A program made the position numbers and the translations under genes. DNA of 64,000 bases from Arcticibacter sp045629565 (lineage in GTDB: Bacteria > Bacteroidota > Bacteroidia > Sphingobacteriales > Sphingobacteriaceae), in contig NZ_JAZQRL010000101.1 in NCBI RefSeq assembly GCF_045629565.1, forward strand, positions 1 through 64,000. The letters run 5' to 3'. Of this stretch, positions 54,723 through 63,016 are shown in pieces. Numbering within the stretch: the stretch's first letter is position 1; each line of letters starts with the position of its first letter. A model generated the notes under the pieces. It saw nothing but the letters and a program-made list of their open reading frames with translations, had not been told where the DNA came from and did not search any database.

Positions 54723-55103
54723 TTAATCAAGTTCCTTGAGGATTGCCGGCGATAACGGCTTAGAAACAAAACCTTTAACAGGGCTGTACGTTGCGGCGCG
54801 TGCTTTATCGTTTTCATCTACCGAAGAACTGACGATATAGATGTTGATCGCTTTGGCCAAATCTGATTCAAAGCTTTTAAAAACTTCCAGAAAATCCCAT
54901 CCATCTATCACCGGCATATTTAGATCCAGCAGGATGACATCCGGAAGTTCCGCTACATTCTGCAGGTTCTCTTGCAGAAAAGCCAGTGCCTTTCCAGCTT
55001 CCGTATAGCTCGAGATGGAATCATATGTATGATGTTTTTCAATCATTATCTGAGCAATTCTCTGATGAATTACGTCATCATCAATGATAAAAACCTTTCT
55101 CAT
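54723..55103 (-). CDS. Single-domain response regulator
   Basis: A 126-residue receiver domain without an output domain. It has the acidic DDD start (about 8-10), the phospho-acceptor Asp in ILLDLNMPVIDGWDF (about residue 60), Ser in VSSSVDEND and Lys in FVSKPLS. Phosphotransfer or protein-binding roles are possible. No kinase is adjacent; its partner is unknown. Confidence 0.92.
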   Translation of the reverse strand: MRKVFIIDDDVIHQRIAQIMIEKHHTYDSISSYTEAGKALAFLQENLQNVAELPDVILLDLNMPVIDGWDFLEVFKSFESDLAKAINIYIVSSSVDENDKARAATYSPVKGFVSKPLSPAILKELD

Positions 55104-55213
55104 AGATTATTAACTAAAACAAGAACCATCTCTATATATATCATTTGAATATGGAGAACTTAGTCTACTTTTTAAACATACAAAAAGGAACGATCAAACT
55201 ACAATTAAATTGA

Positions 55214-56413
55214 TCATTCATCGGTAGAATCGCCGTTCCCTGAGTAAGCGGACTTGCGCACAACCGGCATACCGACCATTTTATATAACTCGTCTAATTG
55301 TAGAAGGCTGCCGTTAGTCAGGTTACTCAACAATACAATTGTCACATCTGATTTCAGATCACGAAGGTAGATATGCCTGAATCCATGCCACCAGCCGGTG
55401 TGGTAAACCACCTTGTCGTTCTTACCTTCAAAAGTTCTCCAGCCATAACCGTAATTGAAATGACCTCTGGCGATATCATTATGACCCGTATAGGCGGAGT
55501 CCTGCCATGCCTTGCCCAACAGCTTACCTTTCCGGAGCGCCTGGTCAAAAATAAACAGGTCCTGCACGGTACTGTAAATCCCCTTGTCGCCGACCGGTCC
55601 GTCAAGAAAATTTTGTACTACTGAATACCGCCATGTACGATCATGTCCTACTACATCAACAGGAATCTTTTCGTATTCTGCCTTGGAGTATACAGCAGTG
55701 TTATGCATTCCGGCAGGCTTAAAAACGTTCTCGCTCATAAACTGAGAGAAAGGCACTCCCGATACTTTTTCAACGATGGCGGCGAGAACCATATAATTGG
55801 AGTTATTATAATGGAACTTGACGTCCGGCCGCGTATATGGGGAAGGCTTCCGCTCAGCGATCAACTTCATCACATCCATATTGCTGATCCCGTTCCGCTC
55901 ACTTCGTTTCTCCTTTTTGAAGACGCCGTCTACAAAATACACGTAGTTCATCATCCCCGAACGATGAGATAACAACATCCTTACAGTAATTCCCTCATAT
56001 GGAAAATCCGGAAAAAAGTCCTTTACCGTCTGATCGAGCTTCAGCTTTCCCTGCTCGGCAAGCATCAGCACTGCAGTAGCCGTCATGGGTTTGGTAACCG
56101 ATGCTAACTCAAATTTCGAATGGATATGCAAACTGTCGCGGTGAAGATAGTCAGCCCAACCAATGGCTTTCTGATAAATAATCTTTCCTTTTTTTGCCAC
56201 GAGCACATTCCCATTGAACCCCCTCTTTTTGTGCAGGTTATGCATAAATTCATCAATCTGTTTATCGCCTTTTGCGGGATCATAAACCAGCATGAGGCTA
56301 TCCGACTTGTCGTCTTCAGCAGTACGTTCGGTGGTTTTACTCTCGGATGAACAGGATGTAAACGAAAAGGAAGTACAAAAAATAAATACGATAAAGAGGC
56401 AGATCCGTGTCAT
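55214..56413 (-). CDS. Serine hydrolase, beta-lactamase/esterase class C-like lipoprotein
   Basis: A 399-residue lipoprotein (lipobox FTSC, about Cys21) with a class-C beta-lactamase-like domain. The SxxK motif is in ASVTKPMTA (about residue 105), the YxN motif in YNNSNYMVL (about 202), and an HTG motif in HTGWWHGF replaces KTG. Such proteins are peptidases or esterases more often than beta-lactamases. Resistance cannot be inferred. It is monocistronic. Confidence 0.88.
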   Translation of the reverse strand: MTRICLFIVFIFCTSFSFTSCSSESKTTERTAEDDKSDSLMLVYDPAKGDKQIDEFMHNLHKKRGFNGNVLVAKKGKIIYQKAIGWADYLHRDSLHIHSKFELASVTKPMTATAVLMLAEQGKLKLDQTVKDFFPDFPYEGITVRMLLSHRSGMMNYVYFVDGVFKKEKRSERNGISNMDVMKLIAERKPSPYTRPDVKFHYNNSNYMVLAAIVEKVSGVPFSQFMSENVFKPAGMHNTAVYSKAEYEKIPVDVVGHDRTWRYSVVQNFLDGPVGDKGIYSTVQDLFIFDQALRKGKLLGKAWQDSAYTGHNDIARGHFNYGYGWRTFEGKNDKVVYHTGWWHGFRHIYLRDLKSDVTIVLLSNLTNGSLLQLDELYKMVGMPVVRKSAYSGNGDSTDE

Positions 56414-56527
56414 AAAGGAATGAAGATAGCTGTTAATCAGCCACGAAAATCAGAAAATTATTACAATAACCAACGCCGAATCCATGTCTAAAACGCTTTT
56501 CCCTCTGATTATAAAGGATAAAAAAAT

Positions 56528-56535
56528 TAAATTTG
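56528..56535 (+). promoter_or_regulatory. -7 promoter box for fumC
   Basis: TAAATTTG matches TAnnTTTG. It includes the in-frame TTG at 56533, supporting the ATG at 56554 as the start and a leader of about 12 bases. Confidence 0.7.
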
Positions 56536-56553
56536 CTGACCAAACTTAAAATC

Positions 56554-57951
56554 ATGAATTTCAGAATAGAACATGACACTATGGGCGAAGTGCAGGTCCC
56601 CGCTGACAAATACTGGGGAGCCCAAACGGAGCGCTCGCGAAATAACTTCAAAATAGGACCGGAAGCATCTATGCCTAAAGAGGTAATTGATGCGTTTGCG
56701 TACTTGAAGAAAGCAGCAGCCTATACCAATACAGACTGCGGAATACTTCCAGAAGAAAAGCGTGATTTGATTGCCCAAGTATGTGATGAGATATTGAACG
56801 GTGACCATTACAGCGAATTTCCGTTGGTTATCTGGCAAACCGGATCAGGCACCCAATCGAACATGAACGTAAATGAGGTTGTGGCCAACCGCGCACATGT
56901 CCTTCAGGGTAATACACTGGGCAGTGGTAAAACTTTTATTCATCCGAATGATGATGTTAACAAATCTCAATCCTCAAATGACACCTATCCTACTGCCATG
57001 CACATTGCGGCATATAAAATGGTGTTGCATACCACCATTCCCGGCGTTGAAAAATTAAGAGACACCCTAAAGCTAAAGTCAGAGGCCTTTAGAGATGTTG
57101 TGAAAATAGGCCGTACCCACCTCATGGATGCCACTCCACTAACACTTGGTCAGGAGTTTTCAGGCTATGTGTCTCAACTGGATCATTGCCTTAAAGCAAT
57201 AAAAAACACCCTGTCTCACCTTTCTGAGTTAGCCCTCGGCGGAACAGCTGTAGGTACTGGTATCAACACCCCTAAGGGTTACGATGTAAAAGTCGCAGCG
57301 TATATCGCTCAGTTTACAGGCTTGCCCTTTATAACAGCTGAAAACAAGTTTGAAGCCCTGGCCGCTCATGACGCAATGGTGGAAAGCCATGGTGCATTGA
57401 AGCAGCTCGCCGTAGCATTAATGAAAATCGCAAACGATATTCGTATGATGGCCTCAGGCCCTCGTTCAGGTATCGGCGAAATATTCATTCCGGAAAACGA
57501 GCCGGGATCTTCTATTATGCCCGGAAAAGTTAACCCTACACAAAGTGAAGCACTAACCATGGTTGCTGCGCAAGTGATGGGAAATGACGTGACAATATCA
57601 ATTGGAGGTTCAAACGGCCACTATGAGCTTAATGTGTTTAAGCCTGTAATAGCCGCTAACTTTCTACAGAGTGCACGACTGTTAGGCGACGCCTGTGTTT
57701 CTTTCAACGATCACTGCGCCGTTGGAATCGAGCCGAACTATGACGGCATTAAAAAGCATGTTAACAATTCTCTGATGCTTGTAACTGCATTAAACCCGCA
57801 TATTGGTTACGAGAACGCAGCGAAGATTGCAAAAAAGGCGCACAAAGAAAACAAATCGCTCCGTGAAGTTGCTCTGGAGCTTGGTTTGCTTACTGAAGAA
57901 CAATTCGACAACTGGGTACGCCCTGAAGACATGATTGGGGGCCTTAAATAG
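56554..57951 (+). CDS. fumC: Fumarate hydratase, class II
   Basis: A 465-residue class II fumarase converting fumarate to malate in the TCA cycle. It begins FRIEHDTMGEVQVPADKYWGAQTERSRNNF. The substrate-site and signature segments are VWQTGSGTQSNMN, IGRTHLMDATPLT, and GSSIMPGKVNPTQ. The ATG at 56554 is preferred to an upstream TTG lying in a promoter box. A GC-rich terminator follows. Confidence 0.97.
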   Translation: MNFRIEHDTMGEVQVPADKYWGAQTERSRNNFKIGPEASMPKEVIDAFAYLKKAAAYTNTDCGILPEEKRDLIAQVCDEILNGDHYSEFPLVIWQTGSGTQSNMNVNEVVANRAHVLQGNTLGSGKTFIHPNDDVNKSQSSNDTYPTAMHIAAYKMVLHTTIPGVEKLRDTLKLKSEAFRDVVKIGRTHLMDATPLTLGQEFSGYVSQLDHCLKAIKNTLSHLSELALGGTAVGTGINTPKGYDVKVAAYIAQFTGLPFITAENKFEALAAHDAMVESHGALKQLAVALMKIANDIRMMASGPRSGIGEIFIPENEPGSSIMPGKVNPTQSEALTMVAAQVMGNDVTISIGGSNGHYELNVFKPVIAANFLQSARLLGDACVSFNDHCAVGIEPNYDGIKKHVNNSLMLVTALNPHIGYENAAKIAKKAHKENKSLREVALELGLLTEEQFDNWVRPEDMIGGLK

Positions 57952-57963
57952 TTCTCCGTTAAA

Positions 57964-57993
57964 TCCCTCTCCCTTAAGGAGAGGGAATTTTTA
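57964..57993 (+). terminator. Terminator after fumC
   Basis: TCCCTCTCC and GGAGAGGGA pair around CTTAA, followed by ATTTTTATT, 12 bases past the fumC stop. Confidence 0.85.
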
Positions 57994-57997
57994 TTCT

Positions 57998-58501
57998 ATG
58001 ACATACAGATCTCCGGCTTCCGCTTCATTATTTCTTATTTTATTTCTCTTTTCTGCATGCAGGTTCAATCCAAACATCCAGAAAAGCGGCTCACCGGCAT
58101 TCCAAGGCGTTTGGGAGGAAGCTCCTTTGCCCTTCAAAGACAGCCTGCTGCTGAACGTAAAGCACACCTTTAAATTCACTTGCGACTCATTCTACGTCAA
58201 CATTGAGAGCTTTTCAAAAGTGAACTATTATGCCGACAGTTGTTTCAAGGGCGGTCATTGGAAAGAATACGCAAAGGGGAATTATGTAATCAGAGAAGAT
58301 ACTCTTTACATGGTCGGTGCCTTTACGCATGCTAATTTCAAGCAAAAGCTAGCAGGATGCTACCGTACAGGCGTGTACAATCCTAAATTTTTGATCCGAA
58401 AGACCGATGCCGAAAAAATCGAACTGGTGAACATCCATCAGCATTTACCGATGTCGCTGATACTGAAAGAAAAAATCACCTGTAATCCACAACCACTGTA
58501 A
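57998..58501 (+). CDS. Small lipoprotein, hypothetical
   Basis: A 167-residue lipoprotein with a hydrophobic start and lipobox (LFSAC, about Cys21). The mature part is rich in beta-type residues and aromatic/Cys positions (FKFTCDSFYV, YADSCFKG, GCYRTG). It resembles a fumarate-hydratase-linked lipoprotein found in Bacteroidota, judged from context only. The ATG at 57998 was used because the longer frame from 57935 runs back into fumC. It starts 4 bases past the terminator and lies 2 bases before the nuclease gene. Confidence 0.75.
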   Translation: MTYRSPASASLFLILFLFSACRFNPNIQKSGSPAFQGVWEEAPLPFKDSLLLNVKHTFKFTCDSFYVNIESFSKVNYYADSCFKGGHWKEYAKGNYVIREDTLYMVGAFTHANFKQKLAGCYRTGVYNPKFLIRKTDAEKIELVNIHQHLPMSLILKEKITCNPQPL

Positions 58502-58503
58502 TA

Positions 58504-59298
58504 ATGAAAACACTTTTTAAAATAGCGCTACTATCAGCGTTTATTTTGTATCTCCCTGCGCAGTCAAATGCCTGGGGACTTTTAGGTCATCGCATCGTTG
58601 GTGAGGTTGCCGAAAATCACATCAGCTCCAAAACCAGAAAGAAGATTAAAAAGATACTGGGCCACGAGAGTATAGCCATGAGCAGCACCTGGATGGATTT
58701 TATCAAATCGAATCCGCACTACCGATATATGAACAACTGGCACTTCGTGAACCTACCCGAAGGTCTCAATCTTGAACAGGCTAAAGTTGCTCTTGAACAG
58801 GATACCACCGCAAACGCTTTCAACAAAATTCGCTTTGTAACAGCAGAGCTAAAAAAGAAAGACCTTCCAATGGAAGAAAAACAACTCTACCTTCGCATTC
58901 TGATCCACCTGGTGGGTGATATCCACCAGCCTATGCATTGTGGCAGGGCCGCCGACAAAGGAGGAAATGATATCAAGGTAAAATGGTTCAACCGACCAGA
59001 TAATCTGCACAGTATCTGGGATTCCAATATCATAGAATATCAGCAGCTGAGCTACACCGAGTATACAAACGCAGTTAACTCCGCTGATAGACAAGAGATT
59101 AAAAAATGGCAGAGGGATGATCTGACGATGTGGATCTACGAATCTTACCAAAAAAGCGAAGAGTTATATAAAGCCGCTGAAGAAAGCACCGACTACAGTT
59201 ACCGCTATAATTATGACTGGATCGACACCACTAACCAGCAGTTGATAAAAGGGGGCATCAGACTGGCCGGTCTCCTGGACGAAATTTTCGGAAACTGA
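58504..59298 (+). CDS. S1/P1-type nuclease, exported
   Basis: A 264-residue zinc nuclease that cuts single-stranded nucleic acids. A signal peptide ends at SNA, leaving Trp24 as the mature first residue (WGLLGHR), whose backbone binds zinc in this family. Further ligands are in NNWHFVN, the DIHQPMHCG block and the later HSIWDSNIIE. It probably acts in the periplasm or outside the cell to recover phosphate or nucleotides. It is likely cotranscribed with the upstream lipoprotein. Confidence 0.93.
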   Translation: MKTLFKIALLSAFILYLPAQSNAWGLLGHRIVGEVAENHISSKTRKKIKKILGHESIAMSSTWMDFIKSNPHYRYMNNWHFVNLPEGLNLEQAKVALEQDTTANAFNKIRFVTAELKKKDLPMEEKQLYLRILIHLVGDIHQPMHCGRAADKGGNDIKVKWFNRPDNLHSIWDSNIIEYQQLSYTEYTNAVNSADRQEIKKWQRDDLTMWIYESYQKSEELYKAAEESTDYSYRYNYDWIDTTNQQLIKGGIRLAGLLDEIFGN

Positions 59299-59395
59299 CC
59301 CCCATAACCCCCACCCTTGCAGTCATCACCAGGCTGCAAGGATAATAACATACCCGATCATGGTCTCACCATGAGCAAATTAAGCCAGCAATTTG

Positions 59396-59403
59396 TATTT
59401 TTG
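59396..59403 (+). promoter_or_regulatory. -7 promoter box close to hisS
   Basis: TATTTTTG matches TAnnTTTG and ends only 5 bases before the ATG at 59409. If active, transcription would start about at the ATG, giving a leaderless or almost leaderless hisS mRNA. Confidence 0.5.
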
Positions 59404-59408
59404 CCGCC

Positions 59409-60809
59409 ATGGCGAACATTAAACCGTCTGTTCCAAAAGGCACACGCGACTTCTCACCATCAGAAATGGTGAAACGTAACTACATATTCAATACCATCAG
59501 TACCGTTTTCCGGAAATATGGTTATCAGGAAATACAAACTCCTTCCATGGAGAACCTGAGTACACTGACCGGGAAATATGGGGAAGAAGGAGATAAGCTG
59601 ATTTTCAAGATTTTGAACAGTGGCGATTTCTGGGGTGATGCGGATAAGAAGAAACAGAAAACTCCCGACTTCGATTATAGTTCCAAATCGCTCTTACCTA
59701 TTATATCGGAAAAAGCGTTGCGGTACGACCTCACTGTACCCTTTGCCAGATATGTGGTCATGCACCAGAATGAAATCTCATTTCCATTCAAAAGGTTCCA
59801 GATACAGCCAGTATGGCGCGCTGACCGTCCGCAAAAAGGAAGATACAGGGAATTTTATCAGTGCGACGCAGATGTTGTAGGATCTGAAAGCCTGCTTAAC
59901 GAAGCCGAGTTTGTCCTGATCTACAAAGAAGCCCTTTCCTTGCTTGGCTTGAAGGACTTCACCATTAAAATCAACAACCGGAAGATCCTTTCAGGAATAG
60001 CCGAAATTATAGGAAAGCCGGAGCTGATTGTGGATATGACCGTTGCCATTGACAAGCTGGATAAAATCGGAATTGATGGAGTAACGAAAGAACTGATCGG
60101 ACGAGGCTTTACCTCCGGCGATATAGAGAAACTTAAACCTGTTATTTTGTTGGAAGGCAGCACGCTTCAAAAGCTTGAGCAACTGAAAGCTGTTCTGTCA
60201 TCATCGGATACAGGGTTGAAAGGAATCAACGAAATTGAGTCGATCCTTAGCTATCTGGGAGGATTAACCCAACTATCCGCAGAAGAAATGTCTGCATTTC
60301 TGGAGTTGGATATCACACTTGCCCGCGGCCTCAATTATTATACAGGTGCAATCTTCGAAGTAAAAACCAATGAAGTGGCCATGGGAAGCATCGGAGGAGG
60401 AGGAAGATATGATGACCTTACGGGGATGTTCGGATTAAAAGGCCTTACTGGTGCCGGCATATCTTTTGGTGCTGACCGGATTTACGATGTCCTGGAAGAG
60501 TTGAATCTCTTTCCAGAGAGTGCTTCAGAAACGACTAAACTACTGATCACCAATTTTGACGCTGATGCAGAGACCTACGCTTTGCCGATCATACAAGCTT
60601 TGAGAGAGCACCATATTGCTGCAGAGCTGTACCCAGCAGCAACAAAGCTAAAGAAACAGCTATCTTATGCTGATGGAAAGAACATTCCCTTTGTTGCATT
60701 AATTGGAAGTGATGAAATGCAAACGGGCCAACTCACACTTAAAGACATGCAGGCTGGAACCCAGGAGAAGATCAGCCTGGAGGCTTTGATCGAAAAATTT
60801 AAAAGCTAA
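59409..60809 (+). CDS. hisS: Histidyl-tRNA synthetase
   Basis: A 466-residue class II synthetase. It opens KPSVPKGTRDFSP. Motif 1 lies near 37-55 (YGYQEIQTPSMENL), and motif 2 includes RFQIQPVWRADRPQKGRYREFYQCD. The HisRS signatures GLNYYTGAIFEV and GGGRYDDL are present. The C-terminal anticodon-binding domain spans about 375-466. It is monocistronic. Confidence 0.97.
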   Translation: MANIKPSVPKGTRDFSPSEMVKRNYIFNTISTVFRKYGYQEIQTPSMENLSTLTGKYGEEGDKLIFKILNSGDFWGDADKKKQKTPDFDYSSKSLLPIISEKALRYDLTVPFARYVVMHQNEISFPFKRFQIQPVWRADRPQKGRYREFYQCDADVVGSESLLNEAEFVLIYKEALSLLGLKDFTIKINNRKILSGIAEIIGKPELIVDMTVAIDKLDKIGIDGVTKELIGRGFTSGDIEKLKPVILLEGSTLQKLEQLKAVLSSSDTGLKGINEIESILSYLGGLTQLSAEEMSAFLELDITLARGLNYYTGAIFEVKTNEVAMGSIGGGGRYDDLTGMFGLKGLTGAGISFGADRIYDVLEELNLFPESASETTKLLITNFDADAETYALPIIQALREHHIAAELYPAATKLKKQLSYADGKNIPFVALIGSDEMQTGQLTLKDMQAGTQEKISLEALIEKFKS

Positions 60810-60938
60810 GTTTCCATAAACGCGAACCCATATGGGGCTGTATCATGAAAAAGGATGTTAACAGCATTTGTATGGCGCAAGGTAAGGGACTTCGCTTAGA
60901 ACGCCTTGATATGAAGGGGATATTATCCAGTGATAAAG

Positions 60939-60984
60939 CCGTGATGAGTCCGACTTTACAGTCACCAGGTCGGACTCATCACGG
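60939..60984. repeat. 16-bp perfect inverted repeat (hairpin)
   Basis: CCGTGATGAGTCCGAC (60939-60954) and its exact complement (60969-60984) flank a 14-base loop. No T run follows, so it does not look like a terminator. It may be a REP-like or small mobile-element remnant. Confidence 0.7.
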
Positions 60985-61098
60985 GAGTAACAGCGGCTAT
61001 TGTCGCCTGCATATAGTCGATGTCCCTATGAAGACAAGGGACGTTTACCTTCATTATTCCGGATATTGCTATCAATCAGTGACCCATTTCAAGGGACA

Positions 61099-61138
61099 AA
61101 AAAAAGAGGTGATCATTGATTAATGATACACCCCTTTT
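61099..61138 (-). terminator. Terminator after the RNA methyltransferase gene
   Basis: AAAAGAGGTG-ATCATT and AATGAT-ACACCCCTTTT pair (one bulge) around GATT. On the minus strand the second arm runs into T8. It lies about 39 bases past the methyltransferase stop. Confidence 0.75.
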
Positions 61139-61176
61139 GGACTTTAACAGAATTCCCGGGTAAACCTATATAACGT

Positions 61177-62355
61177 TTAGGCTTTACGTTCCAGGGGTTC
61201 GCGCTTCGAACCATCGTACAGTTCATATTCGAACAAACGGCAATCAAGTCTGCCGTTGTAGAACTCGATCCTTCTAGCGGCACGAAGACCGATTTTCTTG
61301 GCAAGATCCGGATTGCCGGTAAACACATAGCCAAAATAACCTTTGCATTTCTGCTTAAGAAAATCGCCGATGCGCTTATAGGTGATTTCCAGCTGAGTAT
61401 GTACCCCAAGGCGTTCACCATATTCAGGATTGAACATAACAACTCCCGCGCCTTCGGGCATTTCTGTTTCTTCAAAGTCGCACACCTGGAAGTCTATCAG
61501 CTGATCAACACCGGCAGTGCGGGCATTTTGACGTGCAATTTCTATTGCTTCTTCTGAAATATCGCTGGCGATGATCTGGACGTCCTGTTGCTTCAGAATT
61601 CTGTCCTTGAGCTTCCGGCGCTCCGCAAAGAACACCTGCTCATCATACCCCAGGATATGCATGAAACCATAATTCATACGAAATAAGCCCGGCCTCCTGT
61701 CTGTCGCAATTAATGCCGCTTCAATAGCCAGGGTTCCAGAACCGCACATTGGATTTACAAAAGGCGATTTCATATCCCACTTACTTGCCAGTATGGTTGA
61801 AGCAGCGAGTGCTTCGAGCATGGGTGCTTTTCCGGGCAATTTACGGTAACCATGCTTGGAAAGAACTTCTCCTGATGTATCAAGGAAGATCTCCGCAACG
61901 TTTTCTTTCCAGTAGAGGTGAACAACCGTCTTATCTATGGAAGGACCTGTATTAGGCCTTACATTTTTCTTTGATCGGATCCGGTCCACGATAGCATCCT
62001 TCACCTTTACATTGGCAAACAGTGGCGTGCGGATGTGTTCATTATCCACATTGGATGTGATGGAGAAATATCCGGCGAAGTCAATTATCTCCTCCCATGG
62101 AATCTCTACCAAGCCATCGTATAATTCTTTAGGACTCGGTGCGTCGAAACTTTTTATCGAATAAAGAACCTGACTCGCCGTCCGCAGGTTAAGATTGAGC
62201 GTGATACAGTCGTTAACCGTACCTTCGAGCTCCAGCCCTGTATTGAATTTGCGCTTAATGTCAAATCCCAGAGCCTCAACCTCATCGACAAGATAGGGAC
62301 TAAGTCTGTTATTGCAGGTAACGATGATCCTGCTGTTAGTGTTGAAAACTTGCAT
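61177..62355 (-). CDS. THUMP-domain RNA methyltransferase (RlmL/TrmN-like)
   Basis: A 392-residue class I SAM-dependent RNA methyltransferase. A THUMP-type N-terminal part (about 1-155) precedes a Rossmann domain with NPMCGSGTLAIEAA (motif I, about 182-195), and ASDISEEAIEIARQNA. The catalytic block reads NPEYGERLG, where RlmL-type relatives usually read NPPYGER. It probably makes N2-methylguanine in rRNA or tRNA; which RNA is not clear. It is monocistronic and is divergent from the DUF3127 gene. Confidence 0.88.
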   Translation of the reverse strand: MQVFNTNSRIIVTCNNRLSPYLVDEVEALGFDIKRKFNTGLELEGTVNDCITLNLNLRTASQVLYSIKSFDAPSPKELYDGLVEIPWEEIIDFAGYFSITSNVDNEHIRTPLFANVKVKDAIVDRIRSKKNVRPNTGPSIDKTVVHLYWKENVAEIFLDTSGEVLSKHGYRKLPGKAPMLEALAASTILASKWDMKSPFVNPMCGSGTLAIEAALIATDRRPGLFRMNYGFMHILGYDEQVFFAERRKLKDRILKQQDVQIIASDISEEAIEIARQNARTAGVDQLIDFQVCDFEETEMPEGAGVVMFNPEYGERLGVHTQLEITYKRIGDFLKQKCKGYFGYVFTGNPDLAKKIGLRAARRIEFYNGRLDCRLFEYELYDGSKREPLERKA

Positions 62356-62379
62356 AAAATATGTGCGAAGTTAATCAAT

Positions 62380-62387
62380 TAAATTTG
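62380..62387 (+). promoter_or_regulatory. -7 promoter box for the DUF3127 gene
   Basis: TAAATTTG matches TAnnTTTG, 35 bases before the ATG at 62423. Confidence 0.65.
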
Positions 62388-62422
62388 CCAGTTTTGATTA
62401 AGATTTTAAAAGAACAGACAGT

Positions 62423-62788
62423 ATGGATATCAAGGGAAAAGTACATGAGATTTCTCCTATAATGAATGTAACGGAAACATTCAAGAAGAGAGAACTAGTG
62501 ATAGAATATGCAGAGAATCCTTCATACCCCGAATACATTAAATTCGAAGCACTACAAGACAAGGTAAACTTGTTCGACAGTGTTAAGCCGGGAGATCAGG
62601 TGGAGGTATTTTTCAATCTTCGCGGTCGCCCATGGACTGACAGAAACGGGAAAACCGCTTACTTTAATACATTGGTTGTCTGGAGAATTAACACCCTGAG
62701 CGGTGCGGCTCCAGAGGCAAGTACTCCGGAATACGCTCCGCCGGCTGACTTCAATTCGTCGGCACAGGATGACGACCTGCCATTCTAG
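62423..62788 (+). CDS. DUF3127 protein with SSB-like acidic tail
   Basis: A 121-residue protein. Residues 1-95 are beta-rich and match the DUF3127 pattern (KGKVHEISPI, YPEYIKFEAL, VFFNLRGRPW, YFNTLVVWRI), likely an OB fold. A Pro/Ala-rich linker leads to a C-terminal DDDLPF. This is the same tip as in single-stranded-DNA-binding protein SSB, which recruits repair proteins. It is therefore probably a nucleic-acid-binding protein that contacts SSB partners. It has its own promoter and terminator. Confidence 0.85.
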   Translation: MDIKGKVHEISPIMNVTETFKKRELVIEYAENPSYPEYIKFEALQDKVNLFDSVKPGDQVEVFFNLRGRPWTDRNGKTAYFNTLVVWRINTLSGAAPEASTPEYAPPADFNSSAQDDDLPF

Positions 62789-62824
62789 ATAGAACTGGAA
62801 TAGCCGTTTAATTTTTAATATAAT

Positions 62825-62870
62825 AAGCAACAAAAGGCTCTTTACATTAGTAAGGGGCCTTTTGTTGCTT
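62825..62870 (+). terminator. Long hairpin terminator after the DUF3127 gene
   Basis: AAGCAACAAAAGGC and GCCTTTTGTTGCTT are complementary, with a partly paired centre (TTTAC/GTAAG). The hairpin begins about 37 bases past the stop. Confidence 0.75.
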
Positions 62871-63002
62871 GGACGCTTTCCTGTTCATGACAAGTCGCCC
62901 TCTTACTCCCCAGACAAAACCTGTAAGGCTCGTCCACAAGCACCGGGTACGACATTCAGTGTTAAAAATTGTTAAAACATATTTAGTGCACAGGGTCTTA
63001 TG

Positions 63003-63010
63003 TATTTTTG
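63003..63010 (+). promoter_or_regulatory. -7 promoter box close to the sensor-kinase start
   Basis: TATTTTTG matches TAnnTTTG and ends 6 bases before the ATG at 63017, as seen for hisS. A very short or absent leader is implied if it is used. Confidence 0.45.
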
Positions 63011-63016
63011 TATGGA

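Larger units (their letters stand above)
60810..61176. other. Intergenic region between convergent genes
   Basis: A 367-base region between the ends of hisS and the methyltransferase gene. It holds a 16-bp inverted repeat (60939-60984) and a terminator (61099-61138). The 92-codon frame at 60845-61123 runs through both hairpins and has no recognisable domain, so I do not call it a gene. Confidence 0.6.

Noticed and set aside
55214..56413. Beta-lactamase resistance gene
   Set aside because: The fold is shared with many esterases and peptidases, and HTG replaces KTG; resistance cannot be inferred.
56533..56553. TTG start extending fumC by 7 residues
   Set aside because: The TTG is inside the TAAATTTG promoter box; the ATG at 56554 gives the usual fumarase start.
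60845..61123. 92-codon open frame after hisS
   Set aside because: It runs through a 16-bp hairpin and a terminator, shows no domain and has no promoter box.
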